Shown: positions 16,652 to 23,779, counted from the stretch's first letter. The stretch is 64,000 nt of DNA from Chitinophagaceae bacterium (GCA_016719015.1 JADKAZ010000001.1:1426001-1490000); one strand, 5' to 3'. The notes: a model not told the origin generated them from the letters alone. Numbers and translations: made by a program.

Positions 16652-16955
16652 TAACAGGGTACCAGTGAATCCTGATATCGAATAAACGGTGGTTGTAGAC
16701 CTGTATAAACAAGGCGCTGAAGACATAGGCTTTAAAAAGACCTACGGTGAAGATGGATACACCTGCTGTGACAAGGTTGACCGCTAGTTCCTTCTTATAG
16801 GTTTTACGGAATAACCACCAGGATAATATCGTTTCACCGATTATCATGGCAGCGATATAAATACCGGGGTAGAAAGTAACCTGGTCCGCAATGGTCTGGT
16901 AATGGTCCATAAGCAGTGGTCTGGCTGGTGAAAATAAAATAGTAATTACCAGCAT
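16584..16955 (-). pseudogene. Truncated membrane-protein gene, possibly sterol desaturase N-terminus
   Basis: A 123-codon frame. Residues ~1-98 look like the start of a membrane protein: SPARPLLMDHY, IYIAAMIIGETILSWWLFRKTYKK (membrane helix), NLVTAGVSIFTVGLFKAYVFSALFIQVYNHRLFDI (second helix and cytoplasmic turn). The order and the YNHRLFDI pattern resemble the N-terminus of sterol desaturase/fatty acid hydroxylase-like proteins, which are over 250 residues. After about residue 100 the reading frame enters the dispersed repeat, and the catalytic His-box domain is absent. I infer that the gene was cut by the repeat or by a deletion ending at it. The family identification is tentative. Confidence 0.5.
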
Positions 16956-17059
16956 CCTTTCCTGCTTAAGGCTGGTTTAACAAAATACCAACCGTGACAG
17001 GTAGCTGCCGGCGAAGACCAGCCAGAACGATGAACTAATTACAGGTACGAAAAGAATTC

Positions 17060-17494
17060 CTAATTATAGAAATTCTGGGTCAGGCTATTAGAGATTACTT
17101 TAAAATCATTATCCTTTCTTACGATCTGGTAACAGTTATTAATGGCCCTGATGTTGGGATTGGACATATGTTTTTCGTTGTAAGGCGACAACATATCTTC
17201 TTCCACTACTTTTTTCTTGTCAGCATCTACCAGGCGGGAAAAAACCCGGTAGTGAAAATGCCAGGGGTTTAAATCTCCCTCCTTATCATCTGAAGTATAG
17301 GTATCATTAAATCCTTCAAAAATTAATTCTACAGAGTGGCTGCTATGTTCAAGCAGGTGATCTGTAATATTGATGAACACATTCATTTCAGGGTCATCGT
17401 GGACAATGCCACTATCCCATACGGTAGCACCGTTTAAAAAAATAACCATGCGGTTATCTACATGTTTAACATTGATCCAATATTCTTTTTTCAT
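17060..17494 (-). CDS. Hypothetical protein, 144 aa
   Basis: A soluble protein without recognised family. The ATG at 17492-17494 (MKKEYWINVKH) was chosen; an in-frame ATG 11 codons upstream is possible but adds a non-conserved-looking leader. The first part is strand-rich (VDNRMVIFLNGATVWDSG, SVELIFEGFNDTYTS), compatible with a jelly-roll or carbohydrate-binding-like fold; the second part is helix-rich (DADKKKVVEEDMLSPYNEK) and ends with AINNCYQIVRKDNDFKVIS. No catalytic motif is seen. It lies in the accessory region and has no close neighbour on its strand. Confidence 0.55.
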   Translation of the reverse strand: MKKEYWINVKHVDNRMVIFLNGATVWDSGIVHDDPEMNVFINITDHLLEHSSHSVELIFEGFNDTYTSDDKEGDLNPWHFHYRVFSRLVDADKKKVVEEDMLSPYNEKHMSNPNIRAINNCYQIVRKDNDFKVISNSLTQNFYN

Positions 17495-17792
17495 GTGATT
17501 TTTTTTATAAGTAGCAAAATTTGTCATTCGTGGAGACAGCGGGTATGAGTAATCTCATGCCGGATTCTGACATATGTCCATTTTTAATCTGGCTTTACTT
17601 ATAAGGGAAGCAAGCAATGCGTCACGAACGGATGATGCTATAAAGAAAAGAATGGAACACTAACGTCATCAGTGGCATAAAAAATTGGCCACAGAGACAC
17701 TACCTGTTTACCACCGTGCAATCTTCCAGCATTAAATAACCGTAGGGTGTGTAGGTTTTTATTCTTCCTTTGATGATAACTCCTTTTACGCC

Positions 17793-17822
17793 GTGGTTGG
17801 TGTTTGTATTTTCACCAACCAC
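17793..17822. repeat. GTGGTTGGTG/CACCAACCAC hairpin
   Basis: A perfect 10-bp inverted repeat (17793-17802 and 17813-17822) with a 10-bp loop. It shares the GGTTGGTG core with the elements at 12760 and 17868. Confidence 0.65.
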
Positions 17823-17867
17823 AGTGCTATAAAGATGTTTGAATAATTTGATGGACTTATCATTATT

Positions 17868-17893
17868 CGGTTGGTGGAGGAAAACACCAACCG
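17868..17893. repeat. CGGTTGGTG/CACCAACCG hairpin
   Basis: A perfect 9-bp inverted repeat (17868-17876 and 17885-17893) with an 8-bp loop GAGGAAAA. Its left flank (TCATTATT) matches the flank of the element at 12760, so they are copies of one family. Confidence 0.65.
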
Positions 17894-17997
17894 AGGCGGA
17901 AATTGCCACAAAATTTTCCAGTAAAGAAAAGAGTCGACTTAGGCCCAATGGTTAATAAAAAACTATACTGTAGCATATAGGTGGCTTGGTGCTATGT

Positions 17998-18074
17998 TAC
18001 GGAGCGGTGTCATGCCGGGCCTGACCCGGTATCTTTTTCTTTGTATTTCTTTGTGCTTTGTTGGAAACTAAGCA
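17998..18074. repeat. Dispersed intergenic repeat, copy 3
   Basis: Matches copies 1 and 2 through the core GCGGTGTCATGCCGGGCC.., the T-rich stretch and the end GGAAACTAAGCA. Compared with copy 2, the flank before the core (CTATGTTACGGAGCG) is also similar, so the repeat may be somewhat longer than 80 bp. Confidence 0.75.
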
Positions 18075-18091
18075 TAACGGAGATTTGATTT

Positions 18092-18328
18092 TTAGCGCAT
18101 CTCCTCTTTAATCTTTTCTTCTAACTTCTTAAATTCTTCATACTGCTTTTTAGGATCTCTGGGAAGTCTTGTATTTTCTATACTTCTATTATGCCTTGTA
18201 ATAGCATCAAACATGATTGCGGCATTTCTGATTAAAGCGATATGATACTCACTTGCAGTATCTGAAAGCAAACAAACTATTTCACCCTGTTCATCTGTAA
18301 CAACACCTTTTTTAATTTCCCATTGCAT
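18092..18328 (-). CDS. Hypothetical protein, 78 aa
   Basis: A small protein of unknown family: strand-rich start (MQWEIKKGVVTDEQGEIVCLLSD), central helix (HIALIRNAAIMFDAITRHNRSI) and a charged C-terminal coiled-coil-like helix (KKQYEEFKKLEEKIKEEM). It begins 37 bp after the stop codon of the helicase-S24 gene and points the same way, so it may be the third gene of that operon. Nothing in the sequence gives a mechanism; an accessory or adaptor role is only a guess from position. Confidence 0.55.
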   Translation of the reverse strand: MQWEIKKGVVTDEQGEIVCLLSDTASEYHIALIRNAAIMFDAITRHNRSIENTRLPRDPKKQYEEFKKLEEKIKEEMR

Positions 18329-18365
18329 AAGTTAAATTTAAATCGGGTACACCTCGTGACTGCCA

Positions 18366-20549
18366 TTACAAGACAGCTACAAATATTCCTACTACTTTTA
18401 AAGTACTTAATTCATCATCATTCAATTCGATTGGTTGATAATCGGGGTCATATGAGTTAGGCTTCAAGATGATTTTCTTATGCGACCACTCTTCTTCCTT
18501 TACCACTTTTTTACTCTCATAAGTTTTAATTGTATACCCTGATGCATATTCCGAATCTTGAATATTATAATGTTGCACCAAGACAACTTTTCCTTCTCTT
18601 GAACCCCCTGGGTCTTTCTTAAATAAACACCATGAACCATTAGGAATTATTTTGTTCATCGATGCACCAGTTACTTTACAAACAAAATGTTCTTTTGTAG
18701 GCTTATATGATTCTGGAAGTTCAACCCATTCAAAATTTGACGCCTGTTGCGATTCACTAAACCCACCTGCCGCAACACTGATATCATAGAACGGCACACA
18801 ATTTTCATATTCCTTCACTTCATGCAATGGAAGTATTCGGACTGATTTTTTTATTTCAAATTTCGTAATATGCTCAGAAAAATATTCTCTTAGGCTTTTG
18901 TCGCAGACATAGACATAAGTTCCACGTATGCCACGTAACATCATTGTCTTATAGATGTTTATTATATAGTTTTTAAGATCATTAGGGTCACTAATTGACT
19001 GCTTCCCATTTCTATCAAAATAATTTTCTTGCTTTATGACAATTTCATTCTTCTTTTTATCATAAGATATTTCATTCCCGAAGATTAACCCTGTAAAATT
19101 TAGATCATAACCTTGAGTGGTATGAATACAGCCAACCTCATTTATTGCGTTCGTAGAATTAACCCAATCATTAGAAACACTATTCCATTTCAGCTTTATT
19201 TCGTCTATTACAATGTCGTGAACATTTTTATTCTTAGATACCCATTCCCATGAATAACCTGCTATTAGCCTAGAGAGGCCAAATTCGGCATCCTTTACAT
19301 TAATACTTTCTATCATTTCTGACAATGAATCGAAAAGTAGAAATTCGTATTTAGGTGTTTCAAAAACGGGTTGACTTTTTTTGAATTTTACATTTAATAA
19401 ATTGTCAACGTATGTCACATAATCCTTTCCTCCTCTTACTCGAAATTGAGAGGTGAGAGTTTTAATTACCGTATCGTTCTTTGACTTTACTTGGTCAAAA
19501 TCTTTCTTGTCGACATCTGAAGGTTTTATTGACTGTCCCTCATCATAAAAGAATAGATTCTTTCTTCCTTGCAATAATATCCAGTCTAGTTCATTTCCTT
19601 GCAATTTCGGCAAGCTAAGTTTATCATTTGCAATATCAAATGCTCCAAAATAAGCACCCAAGTTTACCCTTTTTCTTAATCTATGAGATTCGTCAACTAT
19701 TAGAATGTCATATTTCTTGTTTGTGACTTCTGCAGGACCAATAACCATGTTGGCTTTTAATCCCCTTATATTTTGAAATACTTTTTTGATAGTGCCACGA
19801 AATGAGGACATAGGAACTACTAATGCCATAGACGGATTGGGATATGAGTTTCTCAATTGGTCTACAATTTTCACAAATTCGTCTTCATCCGAGCCAAACT
19901 CTTTAAAACTCAGCTCTTCCCTTTCAGAATTTAATAATTTGAAAAGGAATATTGCTAAAATTGTTTTCCCTGTTCCAGCGCCCCCTTCAATAATTATATT
20001 TTTTGTTTGATTATTTAAAAGGCTTTTTATGATTTCAATCATGCTTGCCTTTTGCTCTATTGATAGTGATTTGTATGGAGAATATTTAAAAAGGTCTGAA
20101 TTATCAATTTGCGTAAGGCTCTTACTGGTTATTCCTTCCGACTTTAATTCGCCCCATATTGTTTTGAAAATATCCCAATAAATTTCCTTTTTCTGATAAT
20201 AAGTGTGATTCGCCAATCCTAAATTACCATTTAGCAATTTATATTGACCGTCTCCTGCCAAATACTTTATTAGATTAGACTCAATATCTAATGTAGCGGA
20301 TTTATTAAACTTGTCACTTGTTATCAGATGAACTACAGAGAGTTTATTTTTATCGTTACTCTTTAAGTGGGTAGCCATTCTGGAAAAAGCATCTGTAGTC
20401 TCCCCAACATATGCCGTCTTAACCTTTCCGTCGCTTAATATGTATACTAAAGGCCATAATCCATTTACATAATGATTATCATAAAAACTACCCAGTAATG
20501 TGTTATTAAAGTCAAATCTTTTTATTTCAAAATTGTTTATTCCACTCAT
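18366..20549 (-). CDS. GIY-YIG nuclease + DUF2075 helicase + S24 peptidase fusion
   Basis: A 727-residue three-domain protein. Residues ~30-110 are a GIY-YIG nuclease-like domain: VYI (35-37), YVG (47-49), catalytic-type Arg57 (SRMATHL) and Glu90 (IESNLI) are all present. Residues ~165-580 are a DUF2075-type P-loop helicase domain with Walker A GGAGTGKT (189-196), Walker B DILIVDESH (281-289), SQFRVRGG, VGCIHTTQGYDLNF and a TMMLRGIRGTYVYV motif. Residues ~583-727 are a LexA/S24-like peptidase: ISVAAGGF with an Ala-Gly site near 594-595, VTGASMNKIIPNGS with Ser630, and YTIKTYES with Lys675, the positions of the Ser-Lys dyad. Its ATG overlaps the MazG-like gene's stop (ATGA). Defence use is inferred, not shown. 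Confidence 0.85.
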   Translation of the reverse strand: MSGINNFEIKRFDFNNTLLGSFYDNHYVNGLWPLVYILSDGKVKTAYVGETTDAFSRMATHLKSNDKNKLSVVHLITSDKFNKSATLDIESNLIKYLAGDGQYKLLNGNLGLANHTYYQKKEIYWDIFKTIWGELKSEGITSKSLTQIDNSDLFKYSPYKSLSIEQKASMIEIIKSLLNNQTKNIIIEGGAGTGKTILAIFLFKLLNSEREELSFKEFGSDEDEFVKIVDQLRNSYPNPSMALVVPMSSFRGTIKKVFQNIRGLKANMVIGPAEVTNKKYDILIVDESHRLRKRVNLGAYFGAFDIANDKLSLPKLQGNELDWILLQGRKNLFFYDEGQSIKPSDVDKKDFDQVKSKNDTVIKTLTSQFRVRGGKDYVTYVDNLLNVKFKKSQPVFETPKYEFLLFDSLSEMIESINVKDAEFGLSRLIAGYSWEWVSKNKNVHDIVIDEIKLKWNSVSNDWVNSTNAINEVGCIHTTQGYDLNFTGLIFGNEISYDKKKNEIVIKQENYFDRNGKQSISDPNDLKNYIINIYKTMMLRGIRGTYVYVCDKSLREYFSEHITKFEIKKSVRILPLHEVKEYENCVPFYDISVAAGGFSESQQASNFEWVELPESYKPTKEHFVCKVTGASMNKIIPNGSWCLFKKDPGGSREGKVVLVQHYNIQDSEYASGYTIKTYESKKVVKEEEWSHKKIILKPNSYDPDYQPIELNDDELSTLKVVGIFVAVL

Positions 20550-20875
20550 AGCTCATCATATTTCTTTGCTGTTCCTTTGGCCTTGTCTACTGGGTATTTT
20601 TCTCCATTCAGTTTTATTTTATCTAATACAATCTGCTTTACATTAAACTCATATTTTTCGGCTAATAAAAAAGTAAAAGCTAAAATATCAGCTAACTCTT
20701 CTTTTACCTTTTCTTTTTTTACTTCATCTGGAGATTTCCAAAGAAATAGCTCTAAAAGCTCTCCAGCTTCTACATTAATAGCTAAGGCAAGATCTTTTGG
20801 GTTGTGAAATTGTTCCCAATCTCGTTCGTTTCTGAATTTTATTAGTTCTTCGGTAATGTCTTTAATATCTGTCAT
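20546..20875 (-). CDS. MazG/DCTPP1-like nucleoside triphosphate pyrophosphohydrolase
   Basis: A 109-residue all-alpha NTP pyrophosphohydrolase. It resembles human dCTP pyrophosphatase 1 in ERDWEQFHNPKDLALAINVEAGELLELFLWK. Metal-binding pairs are present: ExxE in EAGE (first pair) and ExxD in EELADI (second pair), plus the FTFLLAEKY helix. Such enzymes hydrolyse (d)NTPs or modified dNTPs to monophosphates. ATG at 20873-20875 was preferred; a TTG 18 bases upstream would add six residues. The stop overlaps the start of the helicase-nuclease gene by four bases (ATGA), so the proteins are made together. The substrate (canonical, modified or damaged dNTP) is not visible in the sequence. Confidence 0.85.
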   Translation of the reverse strand: MTDIKDITEELIKFRNERDWEQFHNPKDLALAINVEAGELLELFLWKSPDEVKKEKVKEELADILAFTFLLAEKYEFNVKQIVLDKIKLNGEKYPVDKAKGTAKKYDEL

Positions 20876-20982
20876 TGCTTTTATTTTTGACAAGGAGAAG
20901 TGTGTGGAGATTAAATTTTGCCTAATACTTAAATATACGAACCTTCAAGTAGTTTTGGGAAAACCAACTTCTTAATATGTTC

Positions 20983-21004
20983 AGTAGCGAACAGAACGTA
21001 CAAG
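20983..21004. repeat. Short direct repeat, left copy, 3' of the AbiE pair
   Basis: The 22-bp sequence AGTAGCGAAC-AGAACGTACAAG. The same 22 bp, interrupted by a 16-bp palindromic insertion, occurs at 23021-23058 on the other side of the AbiE genes. Confidence 0.7.
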
Positions 21005-21073
21005 GTAGCAACCGGCCTACTCATAGCTTCGGCGGGCAAGCACAGCAACTTTCACAAAGTATTCTACTGTCAT

Positions 21074-22150
21074 CTAATTATTTTCTTCAGTTAAATTTAA
21101 AAGGGTTAATGCCTGGTACCAATAGTAAAATGCTTCCGGATTGTTTTTTCTTAGTTTATTCAACTTGCTGTATTGCTGGTTAGTAATGTTCCAGTCTTTT
21201 ATTTCCATTGGTTCACTAAAGCGTTGCAATCCAATCCCTCCTGTCCGGATAAGTGCTGTAATATAAGCCGCTCTTGCCGAATGTGTAACAGCTTTTTCAA
21301 TATGATAGTTCTCCGAAAAGATATATTGCTTTAATTGACCTATACCTTGCTTCAGTGCTTCGATATTTCCATTTCCCAATTGTCCTTTTGTGCTGATGGT
21401 TAATGCTGTATCAAAGATATCGTCTAACACCAGTTCGGTGTCAGCTTCAATATTCCGGTAACCCAATTCTGTATTTGCAAAAGCATGAAAGGTGGTTGTT
21501 ATTGCCACGGGATTGGTAGCCTGCTCAACAAGATTGCCAATATCATAAAGCTGTTTTATTATTTCCATTGCCCTGCTGTGTCCGCCTTTTTCATAAGGAA
21601 TTCCGGTAGTGTTAGGAGCAAAGGCCGTAAGCTTGTCCCCCAAAAGATCATCAAAGCCCGGCACCTGTACTTGCAATGGCTTACCGTTTTGAAATACAAA
21701 TGTTGAATCAATATTTTGCGAGGCCAATTGTTGGTATTGAGGCTTTTCATGCAAAATATCCAGCATTACATATTCTTCTCCCCTGGCTGTTCGATAGGCA
21801 GGTTCGTAGAAAAATTTATAATGCGCCTTTTCTATGTTTGAGCTGGCTTGCCTTTCCTGCAATTCAACTCTTGTAAAGCTTTTGTCTTTTACAATTTTAG
21901 CAAAAGCTTGTTCAAAATCTTCCTTTATCGGGATGATAATGTCTATGTCAATAGACAATCTTTTAGTGCTGCCCTGCATTAGCATAAGTGCCGTACCTCC
22001 CTTGAATATGAAATTTATCCCGGAGGCCGATAAGCCTTCCAGCAGCAATAAAGCTCTTATTACTTTTTCTACTAAAATTTTATCGGCTTTATTGTTTTTA
22101 GCAGATGCTTCGTTTATCCAATCAATGTGTAACACACCTAAATCAATCAT
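21074..22150 (-). CDS. abiEii: AbiEii/AbiGii family nucleotidyltransferase toxin
   Basis: A 358-residue type IV toxin-antitoxin nucleotidyltransferase. Motif I is GGTAL (residues 51-55) followed by SIDIDI (Ser66, Asp68, Asp70), the nucleotidyltransferase metal site; motif III is DKLTAF (Asp172, Lys173) and motif IV is IKQLYDIGNL (Asp203). The C-terminal part is helical and variable. AbiEii enzymes transfer nucleotides, which arrests growth and aborts phage infection; the partner AbiEi restrains expression and activity. The ATG lies 3 bp after the antitoxin stop codon of the shifted frame, so coupled translation is expected. All key residues are intact although the antitoxin frame is broken. 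Confidence 0.9.
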   Translation of the reverse strand: MIDLGVLHIDWINEASAKNNKADKILVEKVIRALLLLEGLSASGINFIFKGGTALMLMQGSTKRLSIDIDIIIPIKEDFEQAFAKIVKDKSFTRVELQERQASSNIEKAHYKFFYEPAYRTARGEEYVMLDILHEKPQYQQLASQNIDSTFVFQNGKPLQVQVPGFDDLLGDKLTAFAPNTTGIPYEKGGHSRAMEIIKQLYDIGNLVEQATNPVAITTTFHAFANTELGYRNIEADTELVLDDIFDTALTISTKGQLGNGNIEALKQGIGQLKQYIFSENYHIEKAVTHSARAAYITALIRTGGIGLQRFSEPMEIKDWNITNQQYSKLNKLRKNNPEAFYYWYQALTLLNLTEENN

Positions 22151-22153
22151 ACC

Positions 22154-22854
22154 CTACTTTATTTCGTTTATATTATTACTACGTAAGAACGCTAATAATT
22201 GTTTCTTTTTTCGCTTTCTGTCGGCATAGCGAATGAGTTTACTTTCGTTAATAGTGTATCTCTCAAAAGCAGATTTAAAAATTACTACTAATTCATTGCT
22301 TTGGAGATATTGAAATTCTTCGTCTGAAAATATATCAACTAATATTTTTCCAATGTTGCTGTAGGCACATTACGTATCTCCTTACTGGGAGCTTCGGAAA
22401 CAAGTGTTCTTATAATGATTGGCTTTTTGAGGTCGGTAAAATAATCTCCCAGCATTTCCTTTCCAGGGAACATAAAGACCTCTTTGAGTTGTTCCCGCAA
22501 TGAGTAATAAACGGATTCTTCCGAACCTCTTTCAACGTCAACCAGCATAAAGCTATTTTTTGTAATGTGCTGGTTAAATTCTTTGATAAAGGATGAATCC
22601 CAAATGCAGTAATTAATGAAAGGAAATTGAGTTCTGATTGCCGCACGTACTTTGAAATGTTTAGGATTCAACTCAGGAATAAATGTGTTTCCTGAACCCA
22701 GTCTGAACTTTCCTTTTCCAACTCTTTCCAATATGTTTCGGTTAACCAGTTCATACACCCGCCAGTTTACAGTAGATTTTAAAATCCCGGGTTCGAGTTT
22801 TTTATAAAATCTAACTATATCTGAAGTAGTAATTACTTCAGCGGAAGTAAACAC
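22154..22854 (-). pseudogene. abiEi: AbiEi-like antitoxin, reading frame broken near its 3' end
   Basis: The N-terminal 171 residues (TTSDIVRFYKKLEPGILKS.., VYELVNRNILERVGKGKFRLG.., FPFINYCIWDSSFIKEFNQH..) are a winged-helix plus DUF6577-like antitoxin. The frame then hits a stop at 22339. The expected C-terminal 63 residues continue at once in another frame, from ILVDIFSDEEF to FLRSNNINEIK, ending at TAG 22154-22156, which is just 3 bp before the toxin start. A single missing base in the A-run at 22345-22349 (five T on the + strand) explains it. The first codon read is GTG (22852-22854); in-frame sequence with the right character continues upstream (..NIEKLIK) without an ATG. Sequencing error and real mutation cannot be told apart here. 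Confidence 0.8.
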
Positions 22855-22918
22855 CTTGATTAGCTTCTCAATATTTAGGTCTCTGGCTATTGTTATTGTT
22901 TCATATTCTCAAATATAA

Positions 22919-22962
22919 TCAAATTATTGGCAGCAAACAAGCTTTTGCTGCCAATAATTTGA
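22919..22962. promoter_or_regulatory. Long perfect inverted repeat upstream of abiEi
   Basis: A perfect 19-bp inverted repeat (22919-22937 and 22944-22962, core ATTGGCAGCAAA) with a 6-bp loop, 65-110 bp upstream of the antitoxin frame. AbiEi-type antitoxins are known to repress their own promoter by binding inverted repeats, so this is a reasonable operator candidate; a terminator for a minus-strand transcript is possible but there is no U-tract. Confidence 0.5.
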
Positions 22963-23020
22963 AATGAAAGATTTGCATAAGTTGAGTATTTAGAGGGAAA
23001 GTGGGTCTTCGAAAATGGTG

Positions 23021-23058
23021 AGTAGCGAACCTGCCTACCGGCAGGCAGAACGTACAAG
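23021..23058. repeat. Short direct repeat, right copy, interrupted by a 16-bp palindrome
   Basis: AGTAGCGAAC (23021-23030) and AGAACGTACAAG (23047-23058) are identical to the contiguous 22 bp at 20983-21004. Between them sits CTGCCTACCGGCAGGC (23031-23046), a near-palindrome. This shows either insertion of a small palindromic element or its loss from the other copy. Confidence 0.75.
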
Positions 23059-23190
23059 AGTGCACCGGATCAATTCCGGTGTAAACGCTGCAACAGACGA
23101 TGATAGTAGTACTACAGACGGGTTAAATGAAATAGAAATCTGATTCCTTCCTCTTCAGCTTGACAAAACAAAGAAGGATTACCAGTAAAA

Positions 23191-23212
23191 AACTAAGGGT
23201 ACGGTGCTACCC
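23191..23212 (-). terminator. Possible terminator of the gene at 23221
   Basis: A 5-bp stem GGGTA (23197-23201)/TACCC (23208-23212), followed on the minus strand by TTAGTTTTTT, lies just past the gene's stop. The stem is short, so this is tentative. Confidence 0.35.
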
Positions 23213-23220
23213 GTGCATGA

Positions 23221-23607
23221 TCAACCCGGCAAACATTTTTCCAGGTTTTTCTCCAGCACTTTCTTTTCATACAGCGATTCGCCGCCCAGGGTTTCGGCTA
23301 CTTTTACCATTACCGTGATATACATCGTAACGGGAACAATAAAAATGTCTGCTGCGGGCAAACCTGCATCGGCATCGGGCAATGATTCAATCCATGCTAC
23401 TTTATCTGCATGGCTGAATTCTTTTACAGCAAATAACCAGGTGGCATCCATTTCTTTTTCTTTGAGGTGGTGGATAATGTTATCAATGATAACATCGGGG
23501 TTCCGTATATCTTCCTGGAGGCGGATGCTGTTGGGGTCCATCAGCATGGCCTCCACATTATAAGGCACATCGGGAACTACGAGTGCGGGAAAAGTTGTTG
23601 CTTCCAT
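23221..23607 (-). CDS. Hypothetical protein, 128 aa
   Basis: A soluble protein of unknown family. It opens EATTFPALVVPDVPYNVEAMLMDPNSIRL, then a helix with an ExxDIRNPD element, and a C-terminal segment (IFIVPVTMYITVMVKVAETLGG) that is hydrophobic and could be a buried strand-helix or a single weak membrane segment. Nothing catalytic is seen. The adjacent exporter operon is divergent, with about 170 bp between start codons, so shared regulation is possible but not evident. Confidence 0.5.
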   Translation of the reverse strand: MEATTFPALVVPDVPYNVEAMLMDPNSIRLQEDIRNPDVIIDNIIHHLKEKEMDATWLFAVKEFSHADKVAWIESLPDADAGLPAADIFIVPVTMYITVMVKVAETLGGESLYEKKVLEKNLEKCLPG

Positions 23608-23779
23608 AACCTAACCATTTGCCGGAAGGTAACTACCCTACCCCGCCAATACAATGACCTGTGATAAATGCCGGGCTGATGTATATCATTCTGCCAGTTG
23701 CCGCCACCGGTGAGTATTGTCACCCTGCTTTTCCGGCTTAACTGTACCTTTGAACGGTAACCTTATAGTTCCTTTTACT

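Larger units (their letters stand above)
17495..18091. other. Intergenic region with three repeat elements
   Basis: About 600 bp. It carries two GGTTGGTG/CACCAACC hairpins (17793-17822, 17868-17893) and copy 3 of the dispersed repeat (17998-18074). An open frame of 82 codons at 17700-17948 spans both hairpins and is likely not a gene. Confidence 0.45.
22855..23220. other. Intergenic region upstream of the AbiE pair
   Basis: About 366 bp. It holds a 19-bp hairpin (22919-22962) close to the antitoxin start, the right copy of the short direct repeat with its inserted palindrome (23021-23058), a CACCGG/CCGGTG hairpin near 23063, and a possible terminator for the gene at 23221. I see no convincing coding frame. 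Confidence 0.45.

Noticed and set aside
17700..17948. 82-codon minus-strand frame
   Set aside because: It spans two palindromic GGTTGGTG hairpins, so the reading frame is explained by repeat sequence. The product has no recognisable domain.
23030..23110. Possible tRNA or small RNA near the CACCGG/CCGGTG hairpin
   Set aside because: No cloverleaf arms, no T-loop sequence and no 3' acceptor stem could be drawn; the hairpin is more likely part of the repeat.
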